A stretch of 64,000 nucleotides of DNA from an uncultured Bacteroidales bacterium (GTDB lineage: Bacteria > Bacteroidota > Bacteroidia > Bacteroidales > Muribaculaceae). Every line of letters starts with the position of its first letter. Position 1 is the first letter of the stretch. The position numbers and the translations under genes were made by a program. Under the pieces are notes generated by a model. That model saw only the letters and a list, made by a program, of their open reading frames with translations, was not told the DNA's origin and searched no databases. The stretch lies in contig UQDU01000006.1 of assembly GCA_900539915.1 (NCBI GenBank), forward strand, positions 14,816-78,815. Direction: 5' to 3'. Shown here piece after piece: positions 44,034 to 52,041 of the stretch.

Positions 44034-45197
44034 GACGACGTGTTGGGGTGGATTTTACCTGGTGCTTTGATAAGGCTGTTCATGCTGGTCCTAAGGCCCG
44101 TAAGGATGTGTCGCGCACTCTCAGCAAAGAGGGGTATGATGTAGTGACACTGTTTTATCCTTCGGCTAAAACCCCGAAACAGGCTTCATGGAAAAGGACT
44201 AAGGTATTGGTCAAACTATATTTCAAAAAACTTATCGGAGCTAAGGAAGTATTGTTCCAATATCCGTCGATGTTGCCTGTATGGTATCTGAAATTCTTAA
44301 AGTATCAGGGTATCAGGGTCACATTGTTAATTCACGACCTTGATAGATTGAGGCAAGGACATACTGAGTTGAGTCATCTTGAGAGAGGAACCTTTAATGC
44401 TGTGAATAACCTCATAGTGCATACGCCGGCTATGGCTGACTATCTGCGTGCACAGAATGTCAGGACTCCCATGGACGTCCTTTATCTTTTTGACTATTAT
44501 ACTGACAGACAGGAATATAAGAAAGCCGATGACTGTAACAGCATTGTATTCTGTGGCAAGCTCGGTAAAAGCGGTTTCCTTAAACTATAAAATCCCAAAA
44601 TCTGGCGTAATATGATTATAAATACCACAAAACCAGCCTATTGAAAATTTCAATATTATCCCAAGATGGAATATGCCCAGGAAGAATAGGGAATTGATTA
44701 TCATGTAATTGTCGAATATTACGTCTATTTGAGGGATTTTATAGCTTAAAATATTTGATGCTAAGGACTGGGCAATGACCACATATCTCTACGGTGTTGG
44801 TGCTAAGACCCATTATGATAATCCTAATGTAATGTACAAGGGGGTATTCCCGGCTGATGATCCATCGGAGATAGAAGGTGCGTGGGGACTCGTCTGGGAC
44901 GGCCCTGATCCGGAGACCTGTAGCACTTCGCCCATAGGACGCTATCTGTCATACAACACCAGTCACAAAATTTCCCTCTATCTCGTCACTGGTAAACCTG
45001 TCATCATCTGGTCAGGCTGCGCATTGGCAGACTGGATAGTCAAAAACGGCCTCGGAATAACCGTAGATTCTTTGAATGAAATACCTATGAGTATGAGTCA
45101 AATCTCACATGCGGAATATCAGACATTTGTAGAGGGTGTAGAAAATATACAGCATGAACTATCTAAAGGTGGATTTCTGAGTAAGATCCTAAGATAA
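44030..45197 (+). pseudogene. galactofuranosyltransferase-like gene interrupted by a MITE
   Basis: The 5' part (44030 to about 44584) and the 3' part (from 44751) are the two halves of one GT-B-like protein of the beta-1,6-galactofuranosyltransferase type. The 5' half has VLFQYPSMLPVW and LIHDLDRLRQ and ends in GKLGKSGFL. The 3' half has TYLYGVGAK, GLVWDGPDPETC, YLSYNTSHKISLYLVTGKPVIIW and ADWIVKNGLGITVDSL. A 160-bp insertion plus a 6-bp target duplication separates them and brings a stop codon. Removing these 166 bp restores one frame, reading GFLKIFDAKDWAMTTYLYG across the junction, 333 residues in total. The two open pieces could still be translated separately, but activity is unlikely. 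Confidence 0.85.
44585..44744. mobile_element. 160-bp MITE with 12-bp terminal inverted repeats
   Basis: CTATAAAATCCC at 44585-44596 and its perfect reverse complement at 44733-44744 bound a 160-bp AT-rich segment. CTTAAA is repeated directly on both sides (44579-44584 and 44745-44750) as the target duplication. There is no transposase and no sizable conserved frame inside. It must have been moved in trans by an element with the same ends, not seen in this window. Confidence 0.85.
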
Positions 45198-45215
45198 GAT
45201 CACATCAGTATAGGT

Positions 45216-46097
45216 ATGTCAAATTTAACACCTAAAATATCTATTGTAGTAGTCACATATAATTCCGGTAAATATGTGACTGAAACATTAGACAGTATAG
45301 CCAACCAAAGTTATACTGGTGAAATTCAACTTATTGTCAGCGATGATTGTTCGCAGGATGATACAGTGTTGATATGCAAGAACTGGTTGAAAGACCATAA
45401 GGACAGATTCCCTGATGCTACCATCATCTCGTCAACAAGCAATACAGGTATTAGTGGCAATTATAACCGTGCATTAAAAGAGGTTAACGGACTATGGGTC
45501 AAATATATAGCTGGTGATGATATTTTGACCCCTGATTGTATACGTGAATTTGTCGCGGAAACCTCCCTCACAGATGATAAGTTTATCATGTGTCGTCTGC
45601 AACCTTTTGATTCAGACGGTGACAAAGCACCGAGAATGAGGGCTGAAGGTATCATGGAATGTGATGTAAAGGGGCAGGAGAAGGTATTAAGCGAGTTGTC
45701 ATATATAATAGAAGGCCCATCGTTTTTTCTTGAAACGGCGACACTGCGTCAATTAGGAGCTTTTGATGAGGCATACCCTTATGTAGAAGACTGGCCTTTG
45801 GCCATGAAATACGCATATAATGGGTATCATATCCATTTATTGAAAAAGGAACTTGTACGATACAGAGAATATCAATCGGTTAGTAAAGAAGGCAGTATAT
45901 ATTATCAGAAATTTTGGTGGTGTTGTTATGCCTCTTTAAATGATTGGCGTATGCGGATAGCCAAACGAGACAAGGAATACATGGCTTGGTGGCATGCGAG
46001 AGTGCAACGATATCTGTTAGATATTCCCAAGACGGGATTGTTTAACAAACTTGTTAGGTATATGCTTATGGCAACTGATTTAAAAAGGTTCTTATGA
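45216..46097 (+). CDS. glycosyltransferase family 2 (paralogue A)
   Basis: A GT-A glycosyltransferase of 293 residues with ISIVVVTYNSGKYVTETLDSI, IVSDDCSQDDTV and the motif KYIAGDDILTPD (about 98-109). FDEAYPYVEDWPLAMKYAYNGY follows in the acceptor half. It closely resembles the gene at 48146 along its whole length, and both are followed by a GT8 gene. The stop overlaps the next start (ATGA at 46094-46097). Base composition is clearly more AT-rich than the housekeeping region. Confidence 0.9.
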   Translation: MSNLTPKISIVVVTYNSGKYVTETLDSIANQSYTGEIQLIVSDDCSQDDTVLICKNWLKDHKDRFPDATIISSTSNTGISGNYNRALKEVNGLWVKYIAGDDILTPDCIREFVAETSLTDDKFIMCRLQPFDSDGDKAPRMRAEGIMECDVKGQEKVLSELSYIIEGPSFFLETATLRQLGAFDEAYPYVEDWPLAMKYAYNGYHIHLLKKELVRYREYQSVSKEGSIYYQKFWWCCYASLNDWRMRIAKRDKEYMAWWHARVQRYLLDIPKTGLFNKLVRYMLMATDLKRFL

Positions 46098-47067
46098 TAG
46101 AAGGAATATTCAAATATAAGCAGCAGCATATAAACATTTTGTGTTCTACTGATAATAATTATGCACCGTATTGCGGTGTGATGCTTACTTCTTTGCTTGA
46201 GAATAATCGGCAATATCATATTGATATATATATATATTAACTTCTGATATATCTTCTATTAACAGACGTCGATTTGAGATATTAGAAGATTGTTACGACT
46301 GTAGTATTGTATTCTTGACCCCAGACAAAGAACTGTTAAAAAATTGTCCTATAAAAGACGGTGATCATGTCTCTATGGCAGCATATTATCGTATTATATG
46401 TGATCGACTTCTGCCAAATCATGTCAAAAGAATTTTGTATTTAGATTGCGATATAATAGTCAATACAGATATTATGAAGCTGTACTATATGGATATAGAC
46501 GGTTCAGCTGTAGTTGCAGCATGTACAGACAGTTATGATCCTATCCATCGGGAAAGGTTGGGGCTGACAAATAATTATTTTTGTTCTGGAGTAATGCTTT
46601 TTGACATGAAAAAGTTTCGGGAAGGGAATTACGGACAAAAATGTTTAGATGCAATAAATGAGAATCCTGATAAGTTTATATATCATGACCAGGATGTCTT
46701 AAATATAGTTCTTAATAATCATGTGGAATTTATATCACCTAAATGGAATATGATGTCAGCCTTTTTAAGACGGGATAAGTCTGATATGCACATGTCAGAA
46801 ACATTTAAAGCAGAAATAGAACAGACGCTTTTAACGGAATCGGACAAATTGATAGTTCATTACGAATATTTGCCCAAACCATGGCAAAAATGGGTAATGA
46901 TGCCTCATCCATTTACAAAGCTTTGGTATCATTATCGGTCTATATCTCCATGGCCTGATGCCCCGATTAATTGTAAAGTTCCACTTGGTTTCAAATTTAA
47001 TGTTGTATTATTGAGAGTGATGTGGAGATTAGGACTAAAAAACCGTCCAAAATACTACCTTGTATAA
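46094..47067 (+). pseudogene. glycosyltransferase family 8, frameshifted at an (AT)7 tract
   Basis: GT8 enzymes are retaining transferases. The frame starting at 46094 encodes HINILCSTDNNYAPYCGVMLTSLLENN and stops at TAA 46238-46240, right after (AT)7. The other frame continues the same fold: LTSDISSINRRRFEI, RILYLDCDIIVNTD with the metal DxD, CSGVMLFDMKKF, FIYHDQDVLNIVL and HYEYLPKPW. With (AT)6 the two parts would read through as ...HIDIYILTSDIS. A start inside the second part (46315) would lack the nucleotide-sugar site. It is either phase-variable and currently off, or recently broken. Confidence 0.85.
46224..46237 (+). repeat. (AT)7 dinucleotide tract inside the GT8 coding region
   Basis: Seven AT units span the point where the reading frame is lost. 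Only 6 (or 9) units keep the gene open; 7 gives TAA at once and 8 gives TGA a few codons later. Confidence 0.8.
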
Positions 47068-47068
47068 T

Positions 47069-48139
47069 ATGTCGCCACTGATTTCGGTCATTGTTCCAGT
47101 ATATAATAAGGCTTCTCGAATAGAGGCTTGCTTGCAAAGTATCTTAGCGCAAGACTTTCAGGATTATGAGTTACTGGTAGTAGATGATGGCTCTACTGAC
47201 GGTTCGGAAGCTATATGCACCCGGTATGCTGAATTGAATTCAGACAAAATATACTACTTTCGTAAAGATAATGGCGGTGTAAGTTCTGCTCGTAATACAG
47301 GCATGGATATTGCATCAGGCCACTACTTATGTTTTGTTGATGCTGATGACTATATTAGAGCTGGTTTTCTTTCTGCCTTAATTAAGGAGGCTGAAGGATA
47401 TGATATAACGACTGAATCAAGCATGCTGGATAAAGAATGGATTGGTAAAAAAATTGCCGATTACGCTGATACAGAGGGGCGAAGTATGCTTGGTACGGCC
47501 GTATGGGGAAAACTATATGATCGCGATTTCGTAATTAAGAGCGGTGTAAGATTTGATGAATCGGTAAGATTTGGAGAAGATACACTTTTTAACCTTAATA
47601 TATGGTCTAAGGCTGTAAGCATCAAAGCGTTACACTCAAATTTATATGTCCATACAGTGGATAGAACGCGACGATATGAGCTTTCAGCTCAGGAGATACG
47701 TCAAAAGATAGAAGCCCTTCGTATGGCTTATGCTCAGTTAGATGATGCTTTTGGTTCTCATACCGACACGATTAGGGATGTCAACATAACTCTTTCATTA
47801 TATCCTCTGTCAAAAATTATTGAGGATGATGAGGAATATATGTTACTATATAAGGAGTACGATCCAAATACTTCAGAACAAGATTTTTTTAACGATTTAA
47901 GATGCAGTCCCGTAATCCGAGCAATATCGGAAGCTGGAATTGTTGCATCGCATTATGGTTTAAAAGGTCTACGACAGATGTTTAAATCAATCAGTCAAAC
48001 ATACCACAATCAGATTCCATTGATAATTTGTCCATTTCGGATGCATCGTATAATTCTATGGTTTTTACGTCATAAGATGTATATGTATTGTGCCATGATC
48101 GTCATGCTATCAAATAGCATGAGAAATTACCGTGTTTAA
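47069..48139 (+). CDS. glycosyltransferase family 2
   Basis: A 356-residue GT-A enzyme beginning SPLISVIVPVYNKASRIEACLQSILAQDFQDYELLVVDDGSTDGSE, with the metal motif CFVDADDYIRAGF (about 88-100) and SSARNTGMDIASG. The upstream TTG at 47060 is in frame, but the ATG at 47069 fits the family N-terminus and does not overlap the previous gene, so it is chosen. The C-terminal half is variable. AT-rich composition matches the surrounding island. Confidence 0.9.
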   Translation: MSPLISVIVPVYNKASRIEACLQSILAQDFQDYELLVVDDGSTDGSEAICTRYAELNSDKIYYFRKDNGGVSSARNTGMDIASGHYLCFVDADDYIRAGFLSALIKEAEGYDITTESSMLDKEWIGKKIADYADTEGRSMLGTAVWGKLYDRDFVIKSGVRFDESVRFGEDTLFNLNIWSKAVSIKALHSNLYVHTVDRTRRYELSAQEIRQKIEALRMAYAQLDDAFGSHTDTIRDVNITLSLYPLSKIIEDDEEYMLLYKEYDPNTSEQDFFNDLRCSPVIRAISEAGIVASHYGLKGLRQMFKSISQTYHNQIPLIICPFRMHRIILWFLRHKMYMYCAMIVMLSNSMRNYRV

Positions 48140-48145
48140 TCTAAT

Positions 48146-49066
48146 ATGGATAAGCTACAATCAATGCAAATGGCTCCATTAATCTCTATAGTCGTTGTTA
48201 CATATAATTCCCAAAGATATGTTACTGAGACTCTTGATAGTATCTTTGACCAGGATTATGAAGGCCCGATTGAATTGATTATTAGTGATGATGGATCTAT
48301 TGATGATACAATAGAAATCTGTGAACAATGGATAGCTTTGCATGGCGGTCGTTTTGCACAGACCAAATTGATTCAGACTCCTAATAATCTCGGAATATGT
48401 GGAAATTATAATTTTGCATTGAAAGTAGTGTCTGGCGCTTGGATTAAATACATTGCAGGTGATGATATCTTGAGACATGATGCCATAAATAGATATGTTG
48501 AAGAGGCTCTTACTTCAGGTGATAGGATAATTGTGTGTGGTACGTTACTTATTAATGGAAATTCTGAAGTGATAGGACCGAGATTCCTTATGGAGCATCA
48601 TCTTGATACTTTAGACCCTTATCTACAGGCGAAAAACATGGCATTGATTGGTCATGGAACTGTTGAGGGTCCGACTTTTTTTATCAACACCGATTTGTTA
48701 AAGCAGATGGGTGGAATGGATCTCAGATATCCCATGTTGGAGGATTTTCCATTTGCTTTCAGATGTGCATTTGAAGGTCACCATATACATGTGATTAAAG
48801 ACACACTTGTCAAATATCGAGTCTATCCTGAAAGTGTATCGCAAGCAGATTCTACTTTCCATGATTTATTTTATGGAGCACTATATGATGCCAGGATGAC
48901 AATTGCGAGGAAAGAACATAATTGGTCATTCTGGTGGCATGCATATGTGCAGAGGAAATTATTAAGATCCTCACAGACAATTGCTGATAGATTACGAAGA
49001 AACATGTATTTGATAAGTGATATATGGATGCATGTCCATAGGATAAAAAATATTTTTAATGCTTAA
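48146..49066 (+). CDS. glycosyltransferase family 2 (paralogue B)
   Basis: A 306-residue GT-A enzyme with ISIVVVTYNSQRYVTETLDSI, IISDDGSIDDTIEICEQW and KYIAGDDILRHDAI. The acceptor half has LDLRYPMLEDFPFAFRCAFEGHHIHVIKDTLVKYR-like sequence matching the gene at 45216 segment by segment. The pair probably arose by duplication and then diverged in acceptor or donor use. It is followed by an intact GT8 gene. Confidence 0.9.
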   Translation: MDKLQSMQMAPLISIVVVTYNSQRYVTETLDSIFDQDYEGPIELIISDDGSIDDTIEICEQWIALHGGRFAQTKLIQTPNNLGICGNYNFALKVVSGAWIKYIAGDDILRHDAINRYVEEALTSGDRIIVCGTLLINGNSEVIGPRFLMEHHLDTLDPYLQAKNMALIGHGTVEGPTFFINTDLLKQMGGMDLRYPMLEDFPFAFRCAFEGHHIHVIKDTLVKYRVYPESVSQADSTFHDLFYGALYDARMTIARKEHNWSFWWHAYVQRKLLRSSQTIADRLRRNMYLISDIWMHVHRIKNIFNA

Positions 49067-49096
49067 TTTCATAGATTATCTGTAGGAACCTACTTT

Positions 49097-50074
49097 ATGA
49101 ATATTCTCACTGCCACAGATGATAATTATGCTCCCTGGTGTGGAGTAATGCTTTCATCGTTGTTCAAACATAATAACGAGGAGGATATACATGTATATAT
49201 TCTTGCTGATAATGTGTCTGATGATAATAAAGAAAAATTCAAGAAGCTTCATCCCGGCATAACTATTATAGATTTGGAAGATGCTTCCTTAAAGTCATGG
49301 GTTCCTTCTCTTGAGCTCGGAGAGTATCTTTCTCGTACAACATGGGCACGCCTTGCACTTAGCGATGTATTGCCGAGTAATGTGCATAAGATTCTTCATA
49401 TTGATGCCGATACCATCATATTGGGATCATTACGAGAATTATATGAAACAGACCTGACCGGAATGGCTGCTGCCACAGTTGATGAGTATAGAGATGCAAG
49501 ATACATAGGCATAGATGGACTTTATTTTAACGCTGGTGTCATATTGTTTAATGTAGATTATTTTCGTGAGAATCGGATCAAAGATAAATGCATTGAATTT
49601 GTAAAAGACAATGCCTCGATTATTAAATTTCATGATCAGGATGTCTTAAATAAAGTGTTAGAAGGGAAAGTATTATTCAAACACAGGAAATTCAATCTCA
49701 CATGTCATAGACAGGTGATTAGTGATGATCTTAGAATTAATGCTGATTTTAAGGAAGATAAGGAAGCTGTGTATAATGGAGATGTCCGAATATATCATTT
49801 TGTGGGTAAATCAAAACCATGGATTAGCTACCGTTTTGATCCGACCGCTTTTGACTATTGTTGGCGTAAGATATATCGGGATTCATTATGGAAAAATACT
49901 CCTTTGATTCAGTCCGTTAGCTCTTTAAGAGCAAAATTGACAGTGATTATAGTGAATCTTTTGTTACGTTTACATATAAAACCCTCTGAAGATACGCCAC
50001 AGTGGGTTAGATCTTATCCTGAAAATTGGCGGAACAAATTGAAAGCTTTTTTTTCGCTTGACTCATATAGGTGA
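49097..50074 (+). CDS. glycosyltransferase family 8
   Basis: A 325-residue retaining glycosyltransferase of the LgtC/RfaI type. The N-terminus MNILTATDDNYAPWCGVMLSSLFKHN binds the nucleotide sugar. ILHIDADTIILGSL contains the DxD metal motif, GLYFNAGVILFNVDYF the acceptor loop, FHDQDVLNKVL the second metal-site Asp/Gln, and YHFVGKSKPW the conserved C-terminal His/Lys. It is intact, unlike its likely duplicate at 46094. Confidence 0.92.
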   Translation: MNILTATDDNYAPWCGVMLSSLFKHNNEEDIHVYILADNVSDDNKEKFKKLHPGITIIDLEDASLKSWVPSLELGEYLSRTTWARLALSDVLPSNVHKILHIDADTIILGSLRELYETDLTGMAAATVDEYRDARYIGIDGLYFNAGVILFNVDYFRENRIKDKCIEFVKDNASIIKFHDQDVLNKVLEGKVLFKHRKFNLTCHRQVISDDLRINADFKEDKEAVYNGDVRIYHFVGKSKPWISYRFDPTAFDYCWRKIYRDSLWKNTPLIQSVSSLRAKLTVIIVNLLLRLHIKPSEDTPQWVRSYPENWRNKLKAFFSLDSYR

Positions 50075-50134
50075 TATCTTGATAATTTTTGAAGAATATT
50101 ATCAAATTATTATCCATAAACATGACTTAAAGGC

Positions 50135-50914
50135 ATGAATAAAAAATGCGTTTATACAGCCGTAACTGGCGGCTACTATAAATTAATGCAACCTAAAGTT
50201 ATAGATAAAACATACGATTTCATATGCTTTTCTAATGATATACATGAATATACAGTAGGTGTATGGCAAATTAGACCCATACCTTTTTACCATAAGGACA
50301 ATAAGAGAGTGGCTATGTTTGCAAAATTTCACCCCCACACTCTTTTATTGGACTATGACTATGCTATTTGGATTGATGCAAATAATAGGATAAAAGATAA
50401 CTATATATATGATAAAGCCGATCAATTCTATTCGAATGGGGAAATCATTGGACATATTACACATCCAGAGAGTGATTGTATTTATCAGGAAGTATTTAGG
50501 TGTATGCTTTACAATAAAGATAAAATGATGCCATTGATAAAGACACTGCGCTTCCTGCTCAGGAATGAATACCCACACCGTCAGGGTCTGTATGAAAATA
50601 ATCTGATTTTTTGGAGCCATCATAATAGAAGAGTAATAGAAGTTCTTGAGTTGTTCTGGGAAGTCTATCTCAAGGTTTCCAGGAGAGATCAGCTGACACT
50701 TAATTACATCTATTATGTTTTAAATGTGCATCCTGGATTGTATTTCCCTATTGGTGAACATATGAAGAATTCTGAACATATTCAGCAAATGAGTCATAAT
50801 AACGATGAAAGTTGCTCTAAGAATGTAAGGATAAATAAATTTAAGATAAGAATAGTGAGACTGTTATTCCTTATCTTTGGCTATGATTTAAGGTATAATA
50901 AATTATATTCCTGA
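50135..50914 (+). CDS. DUF616-type glycosyltransferase
   Basis: This 259-residue protein matches the DUF616 (TOD1/MUCI70-like) group, with CVYTAVTGGYYKL at the start, YDFICFSND, RVAMFAKFHPHTLLLDYDYAIWIDANNRI (metal-type Asp segment) and HPESDCIYQE. Members are putative GT-A-like transferases in surface-polysaccharide loci. The donor sugar is unknown. No signal peptide. AT-rich. The gene stands in the glycosyltransferase cluster, 14 bp before a more GC-rich gene. Confidence 0.78.
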   Translation: MNKKCVYTAVTGGYYKLMQPKVIDKTYDFICFSNDIHEYTVGVWQIRPIPFYHKDNKRVAMFAKFHPHTLLLDYDYAIWIDANNRIKDNYIYDKADQFYSNGEIIGHITHPESDCIYQEVFRCMLYNKDKMMPLIKTLRFLLRNEYPHRQGLYENNLIFWSHHNRRVIEVLELFWEVYLKVSRRDQLTLNYIYYVLNVHPGLYFPIGEHMKNSEHIQQMSHNNDESCSKNVRINKFKIRIVRLLFLIFGYDLRYNKLYS

Positions 50915-50928
50915 AATTATGTGCTGAG

Positions 50929-52041
50929 ATGCATGTGGTGTTTCTGCTTCCGGGGCCGGCTGAAGGGCCTACGGGAGGATATAAGGTGGTGATGGAGCAT
51001 GCTGCCAGGATGGTGGCGGAGGGTTACCGTGTGACGGTATGCTATGCAGGTAGCATTTTTTACCGTCAGAAGCCGCTGAAGTTCAAACTTTCGGGCATAG
51101 TAAGGTATTTGCAGAAGTATTTCCGTGGGTTCTCTTATGGCCGATGGATGGCAATTAATCCGAAAATCAAGGAGCGATTGACTTTCTCGCTCAATTACTG
51201 CCATGTCCCTCATGGTGCGGACAGGTATATAGCTACGTCGCCTTATACGGCCTGGTACCTTGATCGCTACCCTGTGGATGCTGACAGGAAATTTTACTTT
51301 ATCCAGGATAAAGAAAATTGGGGCGTGGGACTTGCTGCTATTGTTGATGAGACCTACCACATGGCTCTCAATAAGGTTGTCATAGCGCGTTGGCTATTGG
51401 ATATGCTTAGATTTCAGTATGCAGAGGATGCTTGTATTGTACCGAATGGATACGATTTTAATTATTTCCATATGTGTGAGCGGATTGAGGCTCGCCGTTA
51501 CGCTGTGGTAAGTATGTTGTGGCACAACATGCCTCGTAAGGATTGCCGTATGGGATGGGAAGCTTTGAAGATTGTCAAGAAAGAGGTACCTGATTTGCAG
51601 GTGAAAATGTTCGGTACTCCAGAGCGTCCTGACTTCTTGCCTGAATGGGTTGAATACACGCGCCGTCCATCACGTGATGAACATAATGAGATATACAACT
51701 CGTCGCAAGTGTTCATGGCGACAAGCCGCTCAGAGGGATGGGGGCTGACGGTGGGAGAGGCTATGATATGTGGAGCTGCTGTAGCATGCACTGATTGCGG
51801 CGGATTCCGGGAGATGGCTACTGACGGTGTGACGGCTCTGATTTCTCCTGTGGGAGATGCTGAAGCTATGGCCGCGAATGTCATTAAGTTGCTTAAAGAT
51901 GACGGACTGCGTATCGGTATAGCTCAAAAAGCAGCCGGAAATATCCACCGCTTCACCTGGGAAAACAGTCATGCGGCTATGATGGAAGCTCTCGGATTGC
52001 CTACTGTAACTACATCTACGCAAAATTGTGACAACAGATGA
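50929..52041 (+). CDS. glycosyltransferase family 4
   Basis: A retaining GT-B enzyme of 370 residues. The N-terminal domain starts HVVFLLPGPAEGPTGGYKVVMEHAARM with the Gly-rich loop. The C-terminal domain has RKDCRMGWEALKIV and the donor-binding segment SRSEGWGLTVGEAMICGAAVACTDCGGFREM with the conserved Glu residues. From here to about 54 kb the GC content is higher than in the genes on either side, a sign of mosaic assembly. The stop overlaps the next start (ATGA at 52038-52041). Confidence 0.92.
   Translation: MHVVFLLPGPAEGPTGGYKVVMEHAARMVAEGYRVTVCYAGSIFYRQKPLKFKLSGIVRYLQKYFRGFSYGRWMAINPKIKERLTFSLNYCHVPHGADRYIATSPYTAWYLDRYPVDADRKFYFIQDKENWGVGLAAIVDETYHMALNKVVIARWLLDMLRFQYAEDACIVPNGYDFNYFHMCERIEARRYAVVSMLWHNMPRKDCRMGWEALKIVKKEVPDLQVKMFGTPERPDFLPEWVEYTRRPSRDEHNEIYNSSQVFMATSRSEGWGLTVGEAMICGAAVACTDCGGFREMATDGVTALISPVGDAEAMAANVIKLLKDDGLRIGIAQKAAGNIHRFTWENSHAAMMEALGLPTVTTSTQNCDNR

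Noticed and set aside
44585..44782. 65-codon open frame on the - strand across the MITE
   Set aside because: It exists only because the AT-rich insertion happens to be open. It has no transposase motif and runs from flanking gene sequence into the insertion.
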